From Spisula solida (Eukaryota; Mollusca; Bivalvia; Venerida; Mactridae), in contig OX365947.1 of NCBI GenBank assembly GCA_947247005.1, positions 30,522,760-30,586,759 on the forward strand: 64,000 nucleotides of DNA. Reading direction: 5' to 3'. Every line of letters starts with the position of its first letter. Positions within the stretch are counted from its first letter, which is position 1. This document shows positions 28,895 through 40,953 of this stretch, piece by piece. Below the pieces are notes generated by a model, which saw only the letters and a list, made by a program, of their open reading frames with translations, did no database searches and was not told where the DNA came from. The translations under genes were made by a program, and so were the position numbers.

Positions 28895-31165
28895 GTGAAC
28901 AACCAAATCGACCATTTTGCGATCTCGAGAAGATGGTGGAGAACCCTCGGCAACGTCAGAGCTTACAGAAGAGCAGATATTGGATCAGACCATGAACTCC
29001 TCATCGCAAAGCTTCAGGTCAGGATAACAGAAAGTCAGAAAGCAAGGAAACACCAAGAGTCCACGCTTCGACGTCACCAAATTGTAGACTCCTCGAGACA
29101 AGCAAGAGTTCTCCATCAGTTTGAGAAACAGATTTGAAGCTCTGACAGACGCAGATGATGACTCATTGGAGAAGAAATGGGATGTAATGTAAAGAACATA
29201 TTCTCATCTGTCTGCAAAGAATTGCTCGGCTTCCAAACTCGAACTTACAAGACCAGGATCTCCGACAGTACCATAAAAAATTGAAACCCAAAGAACAGTC
29301 CGACAGAGGCTTCTCAATGCAACGACCAGAGAACAGACACAGAATCCAGAGTGAATACAGAACCCTACAAAGGGAGGTAAAGAAGAGCTGCAGACAAGAC
29401 AAACTAACTATGTTTAACCATTAGACAGAGAAAGCGTAAATAGCTGCGCAACGAAATGACAACCCTAAACCAGATAACTCGCCAACTAGAAGGACGTAAA
29501 AGCAGCTCCAACATGCCCGTGAAAGACCGAAATGGAACCACCCTGTCCAAGCCAGAAGACCAGCTGAAACTAACAGTGGAAGAAGCACTTTGATGAGCTT
29601 CTGAATAGGACACCAGTCTCACTTCCCCCACTATAGAAGAGGGTCCAGAACTGGCAGTTGACACAGGACAAATACCCAAACAGGAAACAAGATAAAGAAC
29701 GGTTAAGCTCCATGACCTGACAAGATCCCACCAGAAGCGATGAAGGCATCAGCAGACGTTACTGATGGCATAATGTTTGACCTCATCCAACAGATATGGG
29801 ACACAGAAGAAGTTGCTGTCGAATGGCAGACATAACAGGGTACCTTGTAAAGCTACGGAAGAAAGGCAACCTGAGCGACTGTAATAATTGGCGAGGTATT
29901 GAGCTGCTATCCATGCCCAGCAAGGTGATGTCAAAGATCATTCTAGAGAGGATGAAAACCGAAGTCAACAAACTCCTTAGAGAAGAGCAAGCAGGTTTCA
30001 GAGCAGGAAGATCACGTGCAGACCAGATTGCAACGCTCCGAATCATCATTGAACAATCCATTGAATGGAACTGTTCACTGTATGTCAACTTCATCGACTT
30101 CAAGAAGGCGTTCGACACAGTGGACAGAGACACAATCTGGAAGATACTGGTGCACTACGGCAAGATAGTCAACATTACCCGGAGCCTTACAACAACAACC
30201 TCTGCAAGGTCATCCACGTCATGGACCTCTCTGAACTCTTCCAAGTACGCACTGGGGTTAGACAATGTTGCCTGCTCTCCCCGATGATTTTCTCAGTAGT
30301 AATTAACTTGGTTATGAAGACGAAACTAGATACATCAAGAGTGATACAATGGATCCTTCAGAGCAAGCTTGAAGACCTTGACTACGCTGACAACATTGGT
30401 CTTCTGTCCCACACGTGTGCCCAAATACAGCAGCAAACAGAGAAGCTGCAGGAAGTAGCCAGAACAACAGGGCTAGAGGTCAACATCAACAAAACTAAAT
30501 GTCCCTGGATCAATCCAGGCAGCCGTCAAGGCATCCACATAGAAGGAGAAGCCATTGAAGCTATTGACAACTACACCTATCTGGGCAGCCTCTTCAGTAA
30601 GACAGGAGGCACAGAGCAGGACATCAAGGCCAGAATAGGGAAAGCCCGCCATGCATTCGCAACAATGAGACCATTGTGGAACAACCGACACATCCACTGG
30701 AAGACGAGGATCAGGCTATTTAACACCGACGTCAAGAAAGTCCTCCTCTATGGCGCTAAAACTTGGAAAATGACTAAACGCCTGTACCAGAGGTTGCAAG
30801 TGTTCATAAACAAATGCCTCAGACAGATTTTACAGATAAGGTGGCCAGAGAAGATTCCAACCAGGACTGATGGGCGAGAACAAGGCAGCTCCGGGTCACC
30901 GACTCCATACTACAGAAAAAAGGAGATGGATTGGACACATGCTGCGAAGATCCTAGCCCAACATAGAAAGACAAGCACTGGATTGAATCATCAAGGGTCT
31001 AGAATACGAGAAAGGCCAACATTGCTCCTAGCGCCGAACACTAGACATTGAGCTTCGCAAGACAAGGATGTCATTGGGAGAAAAAAAGCCCGGGCCACGG
31101 ACCAAACCAGATGGAGAGCTGTGATAAAGGCGCTATGCTCCGATCGGAGTGAAGAGGACTAAGTA
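28895..31165 (+). mobile_element. RTE-like non-LTR retrotransposon, 5'-truncated and frameshifted
   Basis: From 28895 the sequence reads as the end of an APE-type endonuclease (NQIDHFAISRRWWRT..DIGSDHELLIAKL). The linker is broken by frameshifts and stops (29137-29790). The reverse transcriptase runs at 29796-30287 (RGIELLSMPSKVMSKII, EEQAGFRAGRSRADQIATL, FIDFKKAFDTVDRDTIWK) and, after a frame change near 30180, from 30240 on (GVRQCCLLSPMIFSVVIN). The catalytic YADD box reads YADN. The C-terminal region (NTDVKKVLLYGAKTWKM; ..FINKCLRQILQIRWPE) reaches a tail ending ALCSDRSEED near 31160. Clade assignment to RTE is by resemblance and is less sure than the LINE call. Cannot be autonomous. Confidence 0.85.
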
Positions 31166-32560
31166 AGAAAGTATTGACAGAAAATTGGACATGAGAAACA
31201 GCAGAGCACGAAATGCACAAAGAGAAACAACACTAAAAGGAAGAATTACAGAACACAAATACAAACCACAATTGCACACAGAGAAATGAAATGAAAGCTT
31301 CCATCAACAGAAACAGTACGGTACGAATGCACAGAAATGAACACTTGTAAAAAGAAATAGATACAGGCCAAAATTACCAGCCACAAGGAAAACGATAACC
31401 ATCCATAAAAACAAGGAAACCAAAACCGCTACATCCCACTCTGACAGTATATCGTCTCAGACAGTCAAATACAGCTGGCGCAAGGGCTAGCAGATATGAA
31501 CGGATTACAAGGACGACCACATATCACGAGGGCACCCACAAAGCAACCTATACAGTTTACCTGCTTGGAAAGAAGCAAAACAGCCTGGTGCTGAACTTAT
31601 CTCAGTTGCAAAATTCTGTAATATATAGCGGTAACTCTTACACCACTAACAACTAGTCGTGTTTGACTAGTGCCGATAACTTCCCTTCGGTCATGTACTA
31701 TATGTAGTATATTTCATACCTAAGGTACACGTATATCAAACCTGTTATATTTATGAAGAACAATTTATGGTAATGATTTTTGAAGTTCCTAACAAATTTG
31801 CTCGGCTATAGTTATGAAATTTGCATTTTACCGAAACAGTTTGACTGTTAACAACATAAAACTTGACATACACGAAATTTCTCATGTTAGGAATCATACA
31901 GTAAAGTTTATTTAATAATATGCAAGTTATTTGGATTAATTTTTTAAATATTATTTTAAAATATGTAAATTTTCATTTTTGACCACAAATATGTTAAATA
32001 AAAAATAATTCTTGACCAAAAAGAGCAAATCAGCAGTAAGCATTTGAGATAACAGCTGCAGTGAGATTTAAGTCAACTTGCTCTTATATAAATGTTATAT
32101 CATGTTTGCAATTTCAGCATTGAAAAAATATATCCATACGCGACAGAGACCTTAACCTAACAGTGATAATAAACGAATCACGTGTAAAACACATGGTATA
32201 TATTAGAATCGGTTTTATAACATTTTTTTTTGAAATCTTAAACACTCCCTTCACTCCCTTCGCCTGCCATTGTATTACTTCCCTTTATCAGAATTATAAT
32301 TTAAAGTTGTAGAAAAGTATGAAAAAAGCTATTGTAATAATTGATAGTATTTATAGTTTGAATGCCTTTTATGATATCTTTTGTTATACCAAAATATGCC
32401 TGCTTTGTAAAATTATTTAAATTTAACCTTACATTTAACTAATAATATTAGCACGCAGCATAATTATTATTGTTTTGGCGGATTGCATACATTGGAAATA
32501 AATACGATACGGTGTATTTATTAAAGTTTAATTTACCAACAATCTCTGTTTAAAAAAGGC
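31166..32560. other. Intergenic sequence after the RTE-like copy
   Basis: The first 450 bp are A-rich and may be the element's 3' tail. The rest shows nothing recognisable. Confidence 0.4.
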
Positions 32561-32735
32561 AATATTAAGTCGGACAGGGAAGGCAGCACTCAACTTAGCC
32601 AGCTTAGCACAGAAACCATAAAAACATACAAGGCATAATGCCTAACACACAACCGAACGAGAAAATGAACCGCCCAAGTCTCAGCTGTCAAAAAGCTTTA
32701 TGAACTAGTATCAGCAATCAAAAACCTGAATGCCC
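32561..32735. repeat. Dispersed repeat, copy 2 of 2
   Basis: Same family as 14866-15035. It is followed to about 33000 by irregular CAGCTGAATGACC-type words. Confidence 0.6.
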
Positions 32736-33074
32736 AAGCTGAATGACCTAGTTTCAATACAAAAACGACTGAATATCTTAGGTGTCTGAAGTCCTCGAAC
32801 GTTAAATATTAATAGTATCAAAAAGCTGAACACCATGGTATCAGCTGAATGACATAGTTTCGACAATAAAAAAGCTGAAAATCCCAGCCGGGTGACCTAC
32901 TTTCAACAAGTTTAATGCCTTAGCTGAATGACACAGAGCGCAACAGCTGAACGACCTAGCTCCAATGAGCTGAATGCCCCCTGCCGAATGGCCCACTTTA
33001 AACAATTACTATGCCAAAGTTGAATAATTCCAAAGTCAGCAAATCCCTGCAATTTGATTGGCTAAGGCGTGACG

Positions 33075-33232
33075 TTTACATAGAGAATAGTAGGTTAGTG
33101 CCGTGGATGAAAAGGTGTATCTGGCAAGGTGGAGGAATTTATCGGGTGAGTCGTAGGCGAATCCGATAATTTCCGCAGCCGAGCCGGATAAACTTTTACT
33201 TCATTTACGACACTAACCTATTATTCTATTTA
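33075..33232. repeat. Palindromic element
   Basis: ATAGAGAATAGTAGGTTAGT at the left is complementary to ACTAACCTATTATTCTAT at the right. The middle (GGAATTTATCGG / CCGATAATTTCC) also pairs. Confidence 0.7.
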
Positions 33233-33370
33233 TCCAGTAGCTTAATCTGCTCAGTAAGGGGATCAAACTCGGGACTACATTGTTACTCTTTCATTAACTA
33301 GCGCGCAACGTCACGTTCGTACCGTGACGTCACGATAAACAACGATGTCGGACATCTTGATAGACGTCGT

Positions 33371-33741
33371 GTAGACCACAGGAACTTGCATTTATAATTT
33401 GAAAAAAAAATGAAAAAAAAATTTTTTTTTTCTTTTCACTAGGCCTACTGTACTATTAAAATATAGACAGGAGTGCAATGCGATTCTATCGTGCGATTCT
33501 ATCCCACGAACTATTCTAATACAAATATTTTCTCTATACCAACTTGACAGTTAAAACACATGATCTAGGCAGTTAAAGGGGCTAATAACAATACAGAATA
33601 CATCCGCACCTCAACCGATCGGTACCGATAATCGTCTAATATCGGCTTTTAAAGCCAATATTTGTGGAGTTTTGATTTGGCGTCGACTCCATTGAGCGTC
33701 ATTTTTTTTCGAATTATAAATGCATGTTCCTGTGTGTAGAC
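33371..33741. mobile_element. Inverted-repeat element, CACAGGAACTTGCA family, copy 2
   Basis: GTAGACCACAGGAACTTGCA opens the element and TGCATGTTCCTGTGTGTAGA closes it. The arms continue into TTTATAATT / AATTATAAA. Same family as 16579-16784. Confidence 0.7.
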
Positions 33742-33797
33742 GCAGGTAAGTCGAAGAAAATAACCGATCAACCACCAGCTCATTTAGGATAGGAAAA

Positions 33798-33874
33798 CCT
33801 CACCCTCGGGCATGGAATTGCAACCGGCGACTCTCATATAAGAAGAAGTCCGTTAGACCACGTGGTAAGGTGAA
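33798..33874 (-). repeat. tRNA-derived SINE-like head
   Basis: On the minus strand ACCACGTGGTCTAACGG (A-box-like) and CGGTTGCAATTCC (B-box-like) lie about 30 bp apart. No paired acceptor arm. Confidence 0.4.
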
Positions 33875-34116
33875 TAATTATCACAAGTCACATGACCAGG
33901 TGACCGATTATAGCTAAGTTTAATCGGCATCCCGTTAACTGGCAGATTAGGCCGGAAGTGACTGGATTAACATCAGTGAACACCCGTTTTCGCCAATCGG
34001 GACCCTCGGACATTACTGACGTAAACGTTCTAAAGGAATGTGTGTGGAATAAATCAAACTACAAAGGCACATCACAGCTGCACAAGCTCTTTTAGCTTAA
34101 TTTTGACAAAGATCAT

Positions 34117-34852
34117 TATAGTCCGTTAGCGACTAGGCTGGACCCCCATAAACGTTGAATATTTTAAAAAGTACAATGCCAATAAGAATAAAATTTGGCA
34201 TATCTTCATAAACCAATCTTACCAACTCTCATAAATTAAAACAGATTTTTTGGTCCACATAAAAGTGTACTTTGTATTTACGTCCAATGTAAAATTGTAA
34301 GTCAAAATAGGGTAAATACGTATGGGTGATGGAAGTAACTGGAACAGCAAAGGTAAGCAAATTGGTCCAAAATAACTGTACATTTAGTAACACACCAGTG
34401 ACGACTGCAAATATAAAATGAGGCCCATACATCAAAGAGTACGTGTTTGATGTTTAAGCTCACCTCAAGACTCAACATTTTGTTTGTTTATGCAAATGAT
34501 CATTACAATCAGAAGGTGGGCCTCAACTATATACACAATGATGACCAGTAAAATGTAGGTCAAAGTTATCCATATATGTCCCGTTACAGTTATTTCAAAT
34601 ACAATAGCATTAGTCTAATTACCTGATCGTAATGGCTTATTTACTCCTTGTCCATTTGTTGATTAAAATACAAAATTTAATACATTAGTCACAATGGGGA
34701 AAATAAATGAGTTCGTAAAAAATTCTGAAATTTAAACATAGAGTTGGTAAAGGTAATTCAGTGTACCATTCCAAATTTCAATCAAATTGCATAAGTACTT
34801 TGAAAGATATTTAAGGTTTATGGGGGTCCAGCCTAGTCGCTTACGGACTATA
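34117..34852. mobile_element. 736-bp DNA element with about 45-bp inverted ends
   Basis: GTCCGTTAGCGACTAGGCTG + GACCCCCATAAA opens it, and the complement (TTTATGGGGGTCCAGCC..) closes it. TATA borders both ends and could be either a target duplication or part of the repeat. No transposase is seen inside. Confidence 0.8.
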
Positions 34853-35170
34853 CCTATATGTATGTTCATCCCCTGATTTTGTGTTTACGTAAGGAGCAGA
34901 ACATCTTAATTTATCACATAACATGCGGTTCAGGAGTGCCGTAAACACGTGACTTAAATATCGTTCAGCACTCCCAGACCGTGCAATAAATATTTGAATT
35001 AGCTTGACATGACGTTAGCCAATCCATGCATTGATCCGTCACTGACGTCAGGATAATATCAACGTCACCATGACGTCGCGCTCATTGTACCGCTTAATTT
35101 TGGCTGAAACTTATGCAGCGCACATCATCCTTCTGAACAATATTGAGCGTTTACTAAGGTTATGTGATAA

Positions 35171-35322
35171 ATAGAATCTTACATTCGTGCTCATTACATA
35201 CGAGTTTTATTAAACTCGTCGACAAAAACAATATGACACTCGGCAAAGCCTCGTGTCATATTATTTTGACCACTCGTTTAATAAAACTCGTATGTAATGA
35301 GCACTCATGCAAGAACCTCTAT
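35171..35322. repeat. Palindromic element
   Basis: GTGCTCATTACATACGAGTT + TTATTAAACTCGT and its complement flank an inner hairpin (AATATGACACTCGG / CCTCGTGTCATATT). The pairing continues weakly outward to 35171 and 35322. Confidence 0.8.
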
Positions 35323-35471
35323 ACATTTTGTTTAGCTAACGTAGTTCACCAAACGTCGCGTTATGGTGACGTCACGTTTACGACGTCATTAAATCAAGTT
35401 CATTTTTAAAAAAGCACGGGAGTAAATTCAATGTTTTCATTTATATTTATGTGATTAAGCGTCGGTTTGGA

Positions 35472-35597
35472 ATTATAAGGATTAAACGACCATTTGTTGA
35501 CGTTCACTGATGTGTAAACACCCGACCTGAAGCAACATGATTCCTTCGGGGCTCTACTCAAAGTGTTGCTTCAGATCGGGTGTTTAATCCTATAATA
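35472..35597. repeat. Nested hairpin element
   Basis: Inner arms AAACACCCGACCTGAAGCAA.. and its complement (35516-35585) differ at one base. Outer arms ATTATAAGGATTAAAC / GTTTAATCCTATAAT add a second level. Confidence 0.75.
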
Positions 35598-36141
35598 ACC
35601 ACGTTTCAAAATCAAAATAAGCCGACACACCTAGTTTTAACTGTCTGAAGTCCTAAAAGGTTAACGAATAACAGTTGAATGCCGTGGTTTCCGCTAAATT
35701 ACATAGAATATGCAAGTAAGAGCATACGAGTCATTTTTTAAAAATTATCACATAGAACAAAATGTAATGTTTTTGTAATGTTTTATGAACATAGTGTTCA
35801 GTGCTCCATATTTCTTCATTTGTTAATGGATTGCGATTGAAAGTTATCAATTTTCTTACTTATTCAATTCCCATATAGTTCAATATACAGACGTAAAGAG
35901 ACTAACACCAAAATGGTCGTCCTTCACCATGATAAGCCACTAGCTGACAGTACTAAAATTGCTTTGATATTTTAATAAGACACGCAAACCCGTCTTGAAC
36001 GAAATACACAATATTGGTCAGGCGATTATGGTCACATCACATTTTTATGTAATCATAAACACTGTAATTATGTGCGTTTTGATGTGTTTCTGTTTACGGT
36101 TAGAATATATAATGGAATAATTGCGTACCCTCCTCGACACT

Positions 36142-37095
36142 TACGAGGATTGTCCGCAAAACTCGCAAACTTTGTCTCCCATTTCAACACTACGCATAAT
36201 TTTTCAGAAAATCTCTCACATATTATTCATAATTTCTTAACATATGAGTGATATTAAAATTTCATTTCCTTCTTAATTTTGGTAATTATACTTGATACGC
36301 ACGCCCTTTTATATTTTGTCAAAACGTATCGGCTTTCATTCAAGAGCTTATATCTTGATTAGTGTTAATAAGTGTTATTATTTGTGCATTAAAAATATGC
36401 CGATGTCGACACCACAGTTTCGCACGTTTATGTGCGAAATCTAAGGTCGATAATGTCATTCACAGAAAAACTATGAATTCATTCGCACCGCGGCGCAAAG
36501 AATTACTGCAGGACTATGGTCTGACACCCAGATAATCAAAAACAGGAGTCAAATATACAAATAATCGAGGGAATGTATGTAGGACTCTTGTCTACGCCTG
36601 ATGTAAATGTTTTAAAGGGAACTTGGCGACAAAATGAAGACTGCCAAGCCTAAAAGGAACACTCGGCCCTAATTAACAGAGCGAAAATCGTCATCCACTA
36701 AGACTGGCGTCAGACGGTAAAATGTGGAGGCTAAACGTGGTATGTGATAACTGTTGCACATAAAATATTTCCGGAAAATTAATATACGTGTCGGAGTATC
36801 TCTCTGTACATTAACTGTCATGTTTGATTTACGGGAATGCGTCGAATTTACTAGTATCCAAAATAGCGTCAGCCAATGAAGCGAAGATGCTGTTGACTTC
36901 GTAGAGTGTGCGCCGATCGGACCTACTACAGGTGCAATAAAACCACGCAGATTTTTAATACTTTAAGATATCAACATCAAATTGTGCAGTAACAATGATA
37001 ACATTTCTCTTAAAAACACAATATATGCAAATTGTAAATACAATGGACGATACTACACTAAAAATCAATGTTCTAGACTTGCGGACCACTCATAT
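36142..37095. mobile_element. mariner-like non-autonomous element, copy 1
   Basis: Starts TTACGAGGATTGTCCGCAAA and ends near GCGGACCACTCATATA. It is colinear with the better preserved copy at 45027-45951. A stretch of about 95 bp near 36855-36950 is missing from the other copy. Confidence 0.7.
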
Positions 37096-37230
37096 ATGTT
37101 CTGACGTGTCTTATTCTAAAAATGCGATACAGTTGCAACACTGAAAGTTCTTGTTAGCACATTGTTAAGAAAGGACAGAAGTTGACCAATCGTGGTACAC
37201 TCGCTAAAAAGGGGCGTGCATTTGAAACGC

Positions 37231-37239
37231 TTATATATG
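37231..37239 (+). promoter_or_regulatory. TATA box of the orphan gene
   Basis: TTATATATG stands 29 bp before an initiator-like TCCATCA at 37258-37264. A CCAAT word (37183-37188, GACCAATC) and a GC-box-like GGGGCGTG (37211-37218) lie upstream. Confidence 0.55.
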
Positions 37240-37325
37240 CTGATCCGGAGCCATCAGTCCATCAAAGCATACCAACATTCTGTTCAGCGTAACTAATTCA
37301 TTGAAAGCTCACTGTTTCGGAAAAC

Positions 37326-37997
37326 ATGCAAGATCAAATTCGAAGACATGCAGCGGAAAGGAAAGTGAGGAGACGGATTCGATATTTAGAGACAATCCAA
37401 GAAATTGTTGACGGACCTGATAGTTTCACATTTGGTCGTAAACGATCAGTAATCGCAAATGAAATTGGTTTAACAGACAATCGCTTAACTGCTGGCTGCA
37501 ATGATAACTATCAAAAGCGAGTTGCTTCACAACCGACAACAATCGACTCTTCAGAAATTCTAACTCCATTTCAAGCAACAGAAGGTATTAAGATAATGCC
37601 GCCGTCATACTGGATGGGATGTTCTTATCTTCATCGACCATATTCCAAGAAACTGGTGCTGACAATTCGACAAACTGGAGTTGCACCGAAATTTACCAAC
37701 GACAAATATGGATATAAAGTCAAAGCAGTTGTCTTCTTTTTATCCGCAAATGGTCAAAAGGACAAAACGAAGTCTGTTGTTTTAATGAAATCTTCATGTG
37801 ATAATTCATTTAAATCCAAAACTGTTACTTTTAAAAATCTCTCAGCAGAAGAAGTCAGAGCATCCAACATCGTTATACGTGTCACTGCTCACACGTGGTT
37901 TTCCAAAAATGAACTCTGTGATATACAGTTCAGCCTTCAAGCTTGCAAGCCAGTGCTCCACAAAACGGAATGGTGTCGTGTAGGACTTTCTCAGTGA
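37326..37997 (+). CDS. Intronless orphan protein with C2-like C-terminal half
   Basis: A 223-residue frame opens with ATG 65 bp after a predicted start site and has a good promoter. AATAAA signals follow at 38311 and 38464. Residues 1-35 are basic (RRHAAERKVRRRIR). From about residue 100 the pattern looks like a C2 beta-sandwich as in synaptotagmins: KKLVLTIRQTGVAP, a long hydrophobic strand KVKAVVFFLS, a Lys-rich KDKTKS, FKSKTVTFKNLSAEEVRASN, VIRVTAHTWFSKNELCDIQF. Only some of the usual calcium-binding aspartates are apparent, so calcium binding is doubtful. The gene is real in my judgement; the C2 call is tentative and I do not recognise an ortholog. It lies just after a mariner-like copy. 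Confidence 0.65.
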   Translation: MQDQIRRHAAERKVRRRIRYLETIQEIVDGPDSFTFGRKRSVIANEIGLTDNRLTAGCNDNYQKRVASQPTTIDSSEILTPFQATEGIKIMPPSYWMGCSYLHRPYSKKLVLTIRQTGVAPKFTNDKYGYKVKAVVFFLSANGQKDKTKSVVLMKSSCDNSFKSKTVTFKNLSAEEVRASNIVIRVTAHTWFSKNELCDIQFSLQACKPVLHKTEWCRVGLSQ

Positions 37998-38310
37998 ACA
38001 ATTGCTGCAAATTGACGATCTACAGGTCATAGTGTATGCGCTTCCTCCACAGAATTGTCTGCAAAGAATATTTAACATTCAAAGACATCATAGATACGTT
38101 ATGGTCAAATGGTTTCTGAGTGTTACAACCTCAGATATATTTAATAATCGAAGCTGGTCTTCGTGATGAGGTGTTGGTATTTATTATTACAAATTTATCT
38201 GTAAACTGTACTCGTTCATGCGAAGGTGTATAATGTTATTTATATGTTATTGCTTATTTGCGATTATTACCGGTTTTTGTAGAATCCTTATGCTTGTATA
38301 AGTAAGCCAC

Positions 38311-38316
38311 AATAAA
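38311..38316 (+). terminator. Polyadenylation signal AATAAA
   Basis: First canonical hexamer after the orphan gene's stop codon. A second one is at 38464-38469. Confidence 0.5.
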
Positions 38317-38703
38317 CTAAGACTCGTCAGACTTGAATGAGCATAGGCTCGGAGTCTAATTTAGATGTGGTCAGACAATACACTTATGTAAATGTCTTCC
38401 ATAAACTATTACTGTTTATTTATTGTATACATCACTTCAGTGAAGTGAATATGATTTTAAACGAATAAAGTTAAATTTAATGAAATTTGATTTGTTATGT
38501 ATTTACATCGATCATAAAACAAATGTATATATGTATTTGCCTACATTATTGAACCTGAAGTAGCTAGTCATAATTGGCAAAAAGCTCGTTGTTTAAGACG
38601 TATTCTGCAACAAACAATGAAACACTGTATTTATCATTGACGTAACAGAAAATACATGGTATTCCTGTATGAATCGAAATGTTTGTATTAACTACTTTAA
38701 ATA

Positions 38704-38850
38704 CACAGACAATTCGAAGGCATATAAAACGGCGACAGCGTCTAGCCACCCACGCAAGAGACAGACACAAAACGTACCATTCGTATTCTCAAAAAGGGAT
38801 ATTTTAAGTACACCCATATACCTGTCACAATAAACGACGCACTCATTAGC
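38704..38850. repeat. CACACAGAAACGGCGAC family, diverged copy 3
   Basis: ACACAGACAATTCGAAGGCA...CACAATAAACGACGCACTCA follows the order of words in copies 1 and 2 with many changes. Confidence 0.55.
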
Positions 38851-39227
38851 ATATTAATGGTACCATGAAAGGCGGTAATTATAAATAAATCATAACTACA
38901 TGCACCTTTAAATGGGATCCATGTAGCTCAACACACAAATTTATATGAACAAATAAATGCGTAAGCTGGTAGATGTAGTTCAACAAACTAGTAAAACCAG
39001 TGTTTATCAAAACGCCACATGTAATTGTAGAGGTTAGCATGTAGTTAAACATGGTTTGTCTTTCGTTAAACTACTACACAGTCATCCGAACACGTGCCTA
39101 TATTTTAACAAACGATACATTATGCATACATCACACGCTAAAGTGTGGATACAAAATTAGTTTTAATTGTCTATTTACATTTTGATTAATTAACAAATCT
39201 AATAAATACACTCAAACTAAGCGACAT
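38851..39227. other. Intergenic sequence, no recognised gene
   Basis: Nothing beyond AT-rich sequence and ATGTAGTTCAACA-like words was found. Confidence 0.4.
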
Positions 39228-39745
39228 GTGGCGGGTTCTAAATATAAATATCAGTATACATGGAGAAGAGCCAATGGTCGAATTGATCTATGGCTAACTG
39301 ACGAAAAAACACCCACTGTTCTTAGTTCGGATATACAGATTCCTTGGAGACATTGAATACATTGCATATATTACAAACGTTATAGAATACTACACTAAAC
39401 CAAGAGAACAATAATCACAACAGAACCTATGGGAACTCCTATACCAAAACATACACAAAAAAGAAATCAAAGCACAAGAATGACAGAATTATAAACCTGG
39501 AAAAAAACCTCTCAGACCTATACGAACAAGAACCAAAAACTTACAACATAAGAGAAAACATAAGAAAAATCGAATTAGAACTACAAAAATATTACGATGA
39601 TAAAGCTAAAGGTGCACAGATAATATCTAAAATATTCCAACTTAACTTTTCAGAAAAAAATACAAAATATTTTTTGAATCTTGAAAAGTCAAGATAATCA
39701 CGGAAAACACTTCATACACTAAAAGTAAACGATCGTACTATTACA
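39228..39745 (+). pseudogene. LINE ORF2 fragment (endonuclease end to pre-RT linker)
   Basis: With frame changes the sequence reads YKYQYTWRRANGRIDLWLTD (endonuclease C-terminus) and later INLEKNLSDLYEQEPKTYNI and FSEKNTKYFLNLEKSR, as in L1/Tx1-type ORF2 proteins before the reverse transcriptase. It stops at the left end of the large inverted-repeat element. Confidence 0.65.
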
Positions 39746-40167
39746 CAGGGGGGATAAACACGTGACCATAATTTGAAACAAGATGGCGGCGTAGACGCGA
39801 ATATTATCGTTTTTGGACTATTATTTCAAGGTGAGTACGGAATTAAAACTTCTTACATATCCCATCATATGGTACTCAACGCGCGCTTTCCAGTGGTGTA
39901 TAATATGCAGGTCTAGTATGTTTATTTTCTGAGAACATTAATACCAAAATTTCGAGTCGAGCGCAAAAAGTCATGGTGTATTTCACGCTATTGATAAATT
40001 TTAGTGTTTTTGTGACCAAATCGCACTTTTGTGGAGTATTTAAAGCAACTACTTACTAGAAATAGTTTATAACGTATGTCAGCACAAGTCATTGGCTCAT
40101 ATTTATCATATTTACGACATTTAAATTTTTTATCCCACGCCGAATAAAACGATGGTGCATTTCACGT
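39746..40167 (+). repeat. Left inverted arm of the 3.84-kb element
   Basis: Colinear with the complement of 43150-43585. Contains TGGTGYATTTCACG words at two places, a YY1-like AAGATGGCGGC at 39780-39790 and a strong splice donor after 39830. Confidence 0.85.
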
Positions 40168-40488
40168 TATTTTGAGATACGCATGTAATATTTGATCACA
40201 ATTTCGCATACATGTAGTTGGTTTCTCTTGCAATATTTTTTTATTCTGTTAGAACCAAGGTATTAGTCTAAGAATATTATATGTTTGTTTGTTTGTTATT
40301 TTGATATGGCAAATGGATTGCACAACAGATCTGCATGTTTTGAAAGTCATGAGTGAATAATAAACCGGAACTGTCTTAGTATGTTACTGGACTTACAGTG
40401 TTTAGTACTTGCTCTATACCATTTGTATGCAATATAAGCCCGTATCAGTATTATACGTTATCTAACTAACAGTATTTCATTTCCTTAG

Positions 40489-40640
40489 ATATGATTGAAG
40501 ACATGTGAACAGCAAGACTATACAGCGTGTGTGGGAAGGTCTTAAGAAGCATATCGGGTCTTCGAGATCACGAGAGACGCCACAGACGCCTCATCCGTGC
40601 TGCTTGTGCCCGTGGAGAAGAACCCGTCTCATTTTAAAAT
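40489..40640 (+). pseudogene. Decayed C2H2 zinc-finger exon inside the element
   Basis: After an acceptor-like ATTTCATTTCCTTAG, a frame reads YSVCGKVLRSISGLRDHERR + H. Cys-x12-His-x3-His spacing is exact. The first cysteine of the finger is a tyrosine (TAC), and a TGA lies upstream in frame. The frame stops at TAA after ..GEEPVSF. Confidence 0.4.
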
Positions 40641-40953
40641 ATTAAGTTGGTACTGTTTAAGAATACAGTCAAGGAAAACTGGTTTGTCAAGTCGTGGTTT
40701 GATTAGTCATAGATAGTATTTAAGTAACGTGAAATTATGTCAAGAATACAAAACTAAATGTAGTAGTATCGATAAATGTGCATAGATATTGTCATATTAA
40801 TATGCGTTTTATTATCAAACTACTTAATCTATGTGTTTGCACAGAGACTGATTTGTGCTAATACTAGTATGTTATGTTCGTAACAATGTTCCTTTGTTTT
40901 GTCGCAATATTCACGTGTCTTATGACATTTATAGGTATCACACTATTTATATG

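Noticed and set aside
29163..30133. Minus-strand frames within the RTE-like copy
   Set aside because: Antisense shadows of the reverse transcriptase frames.
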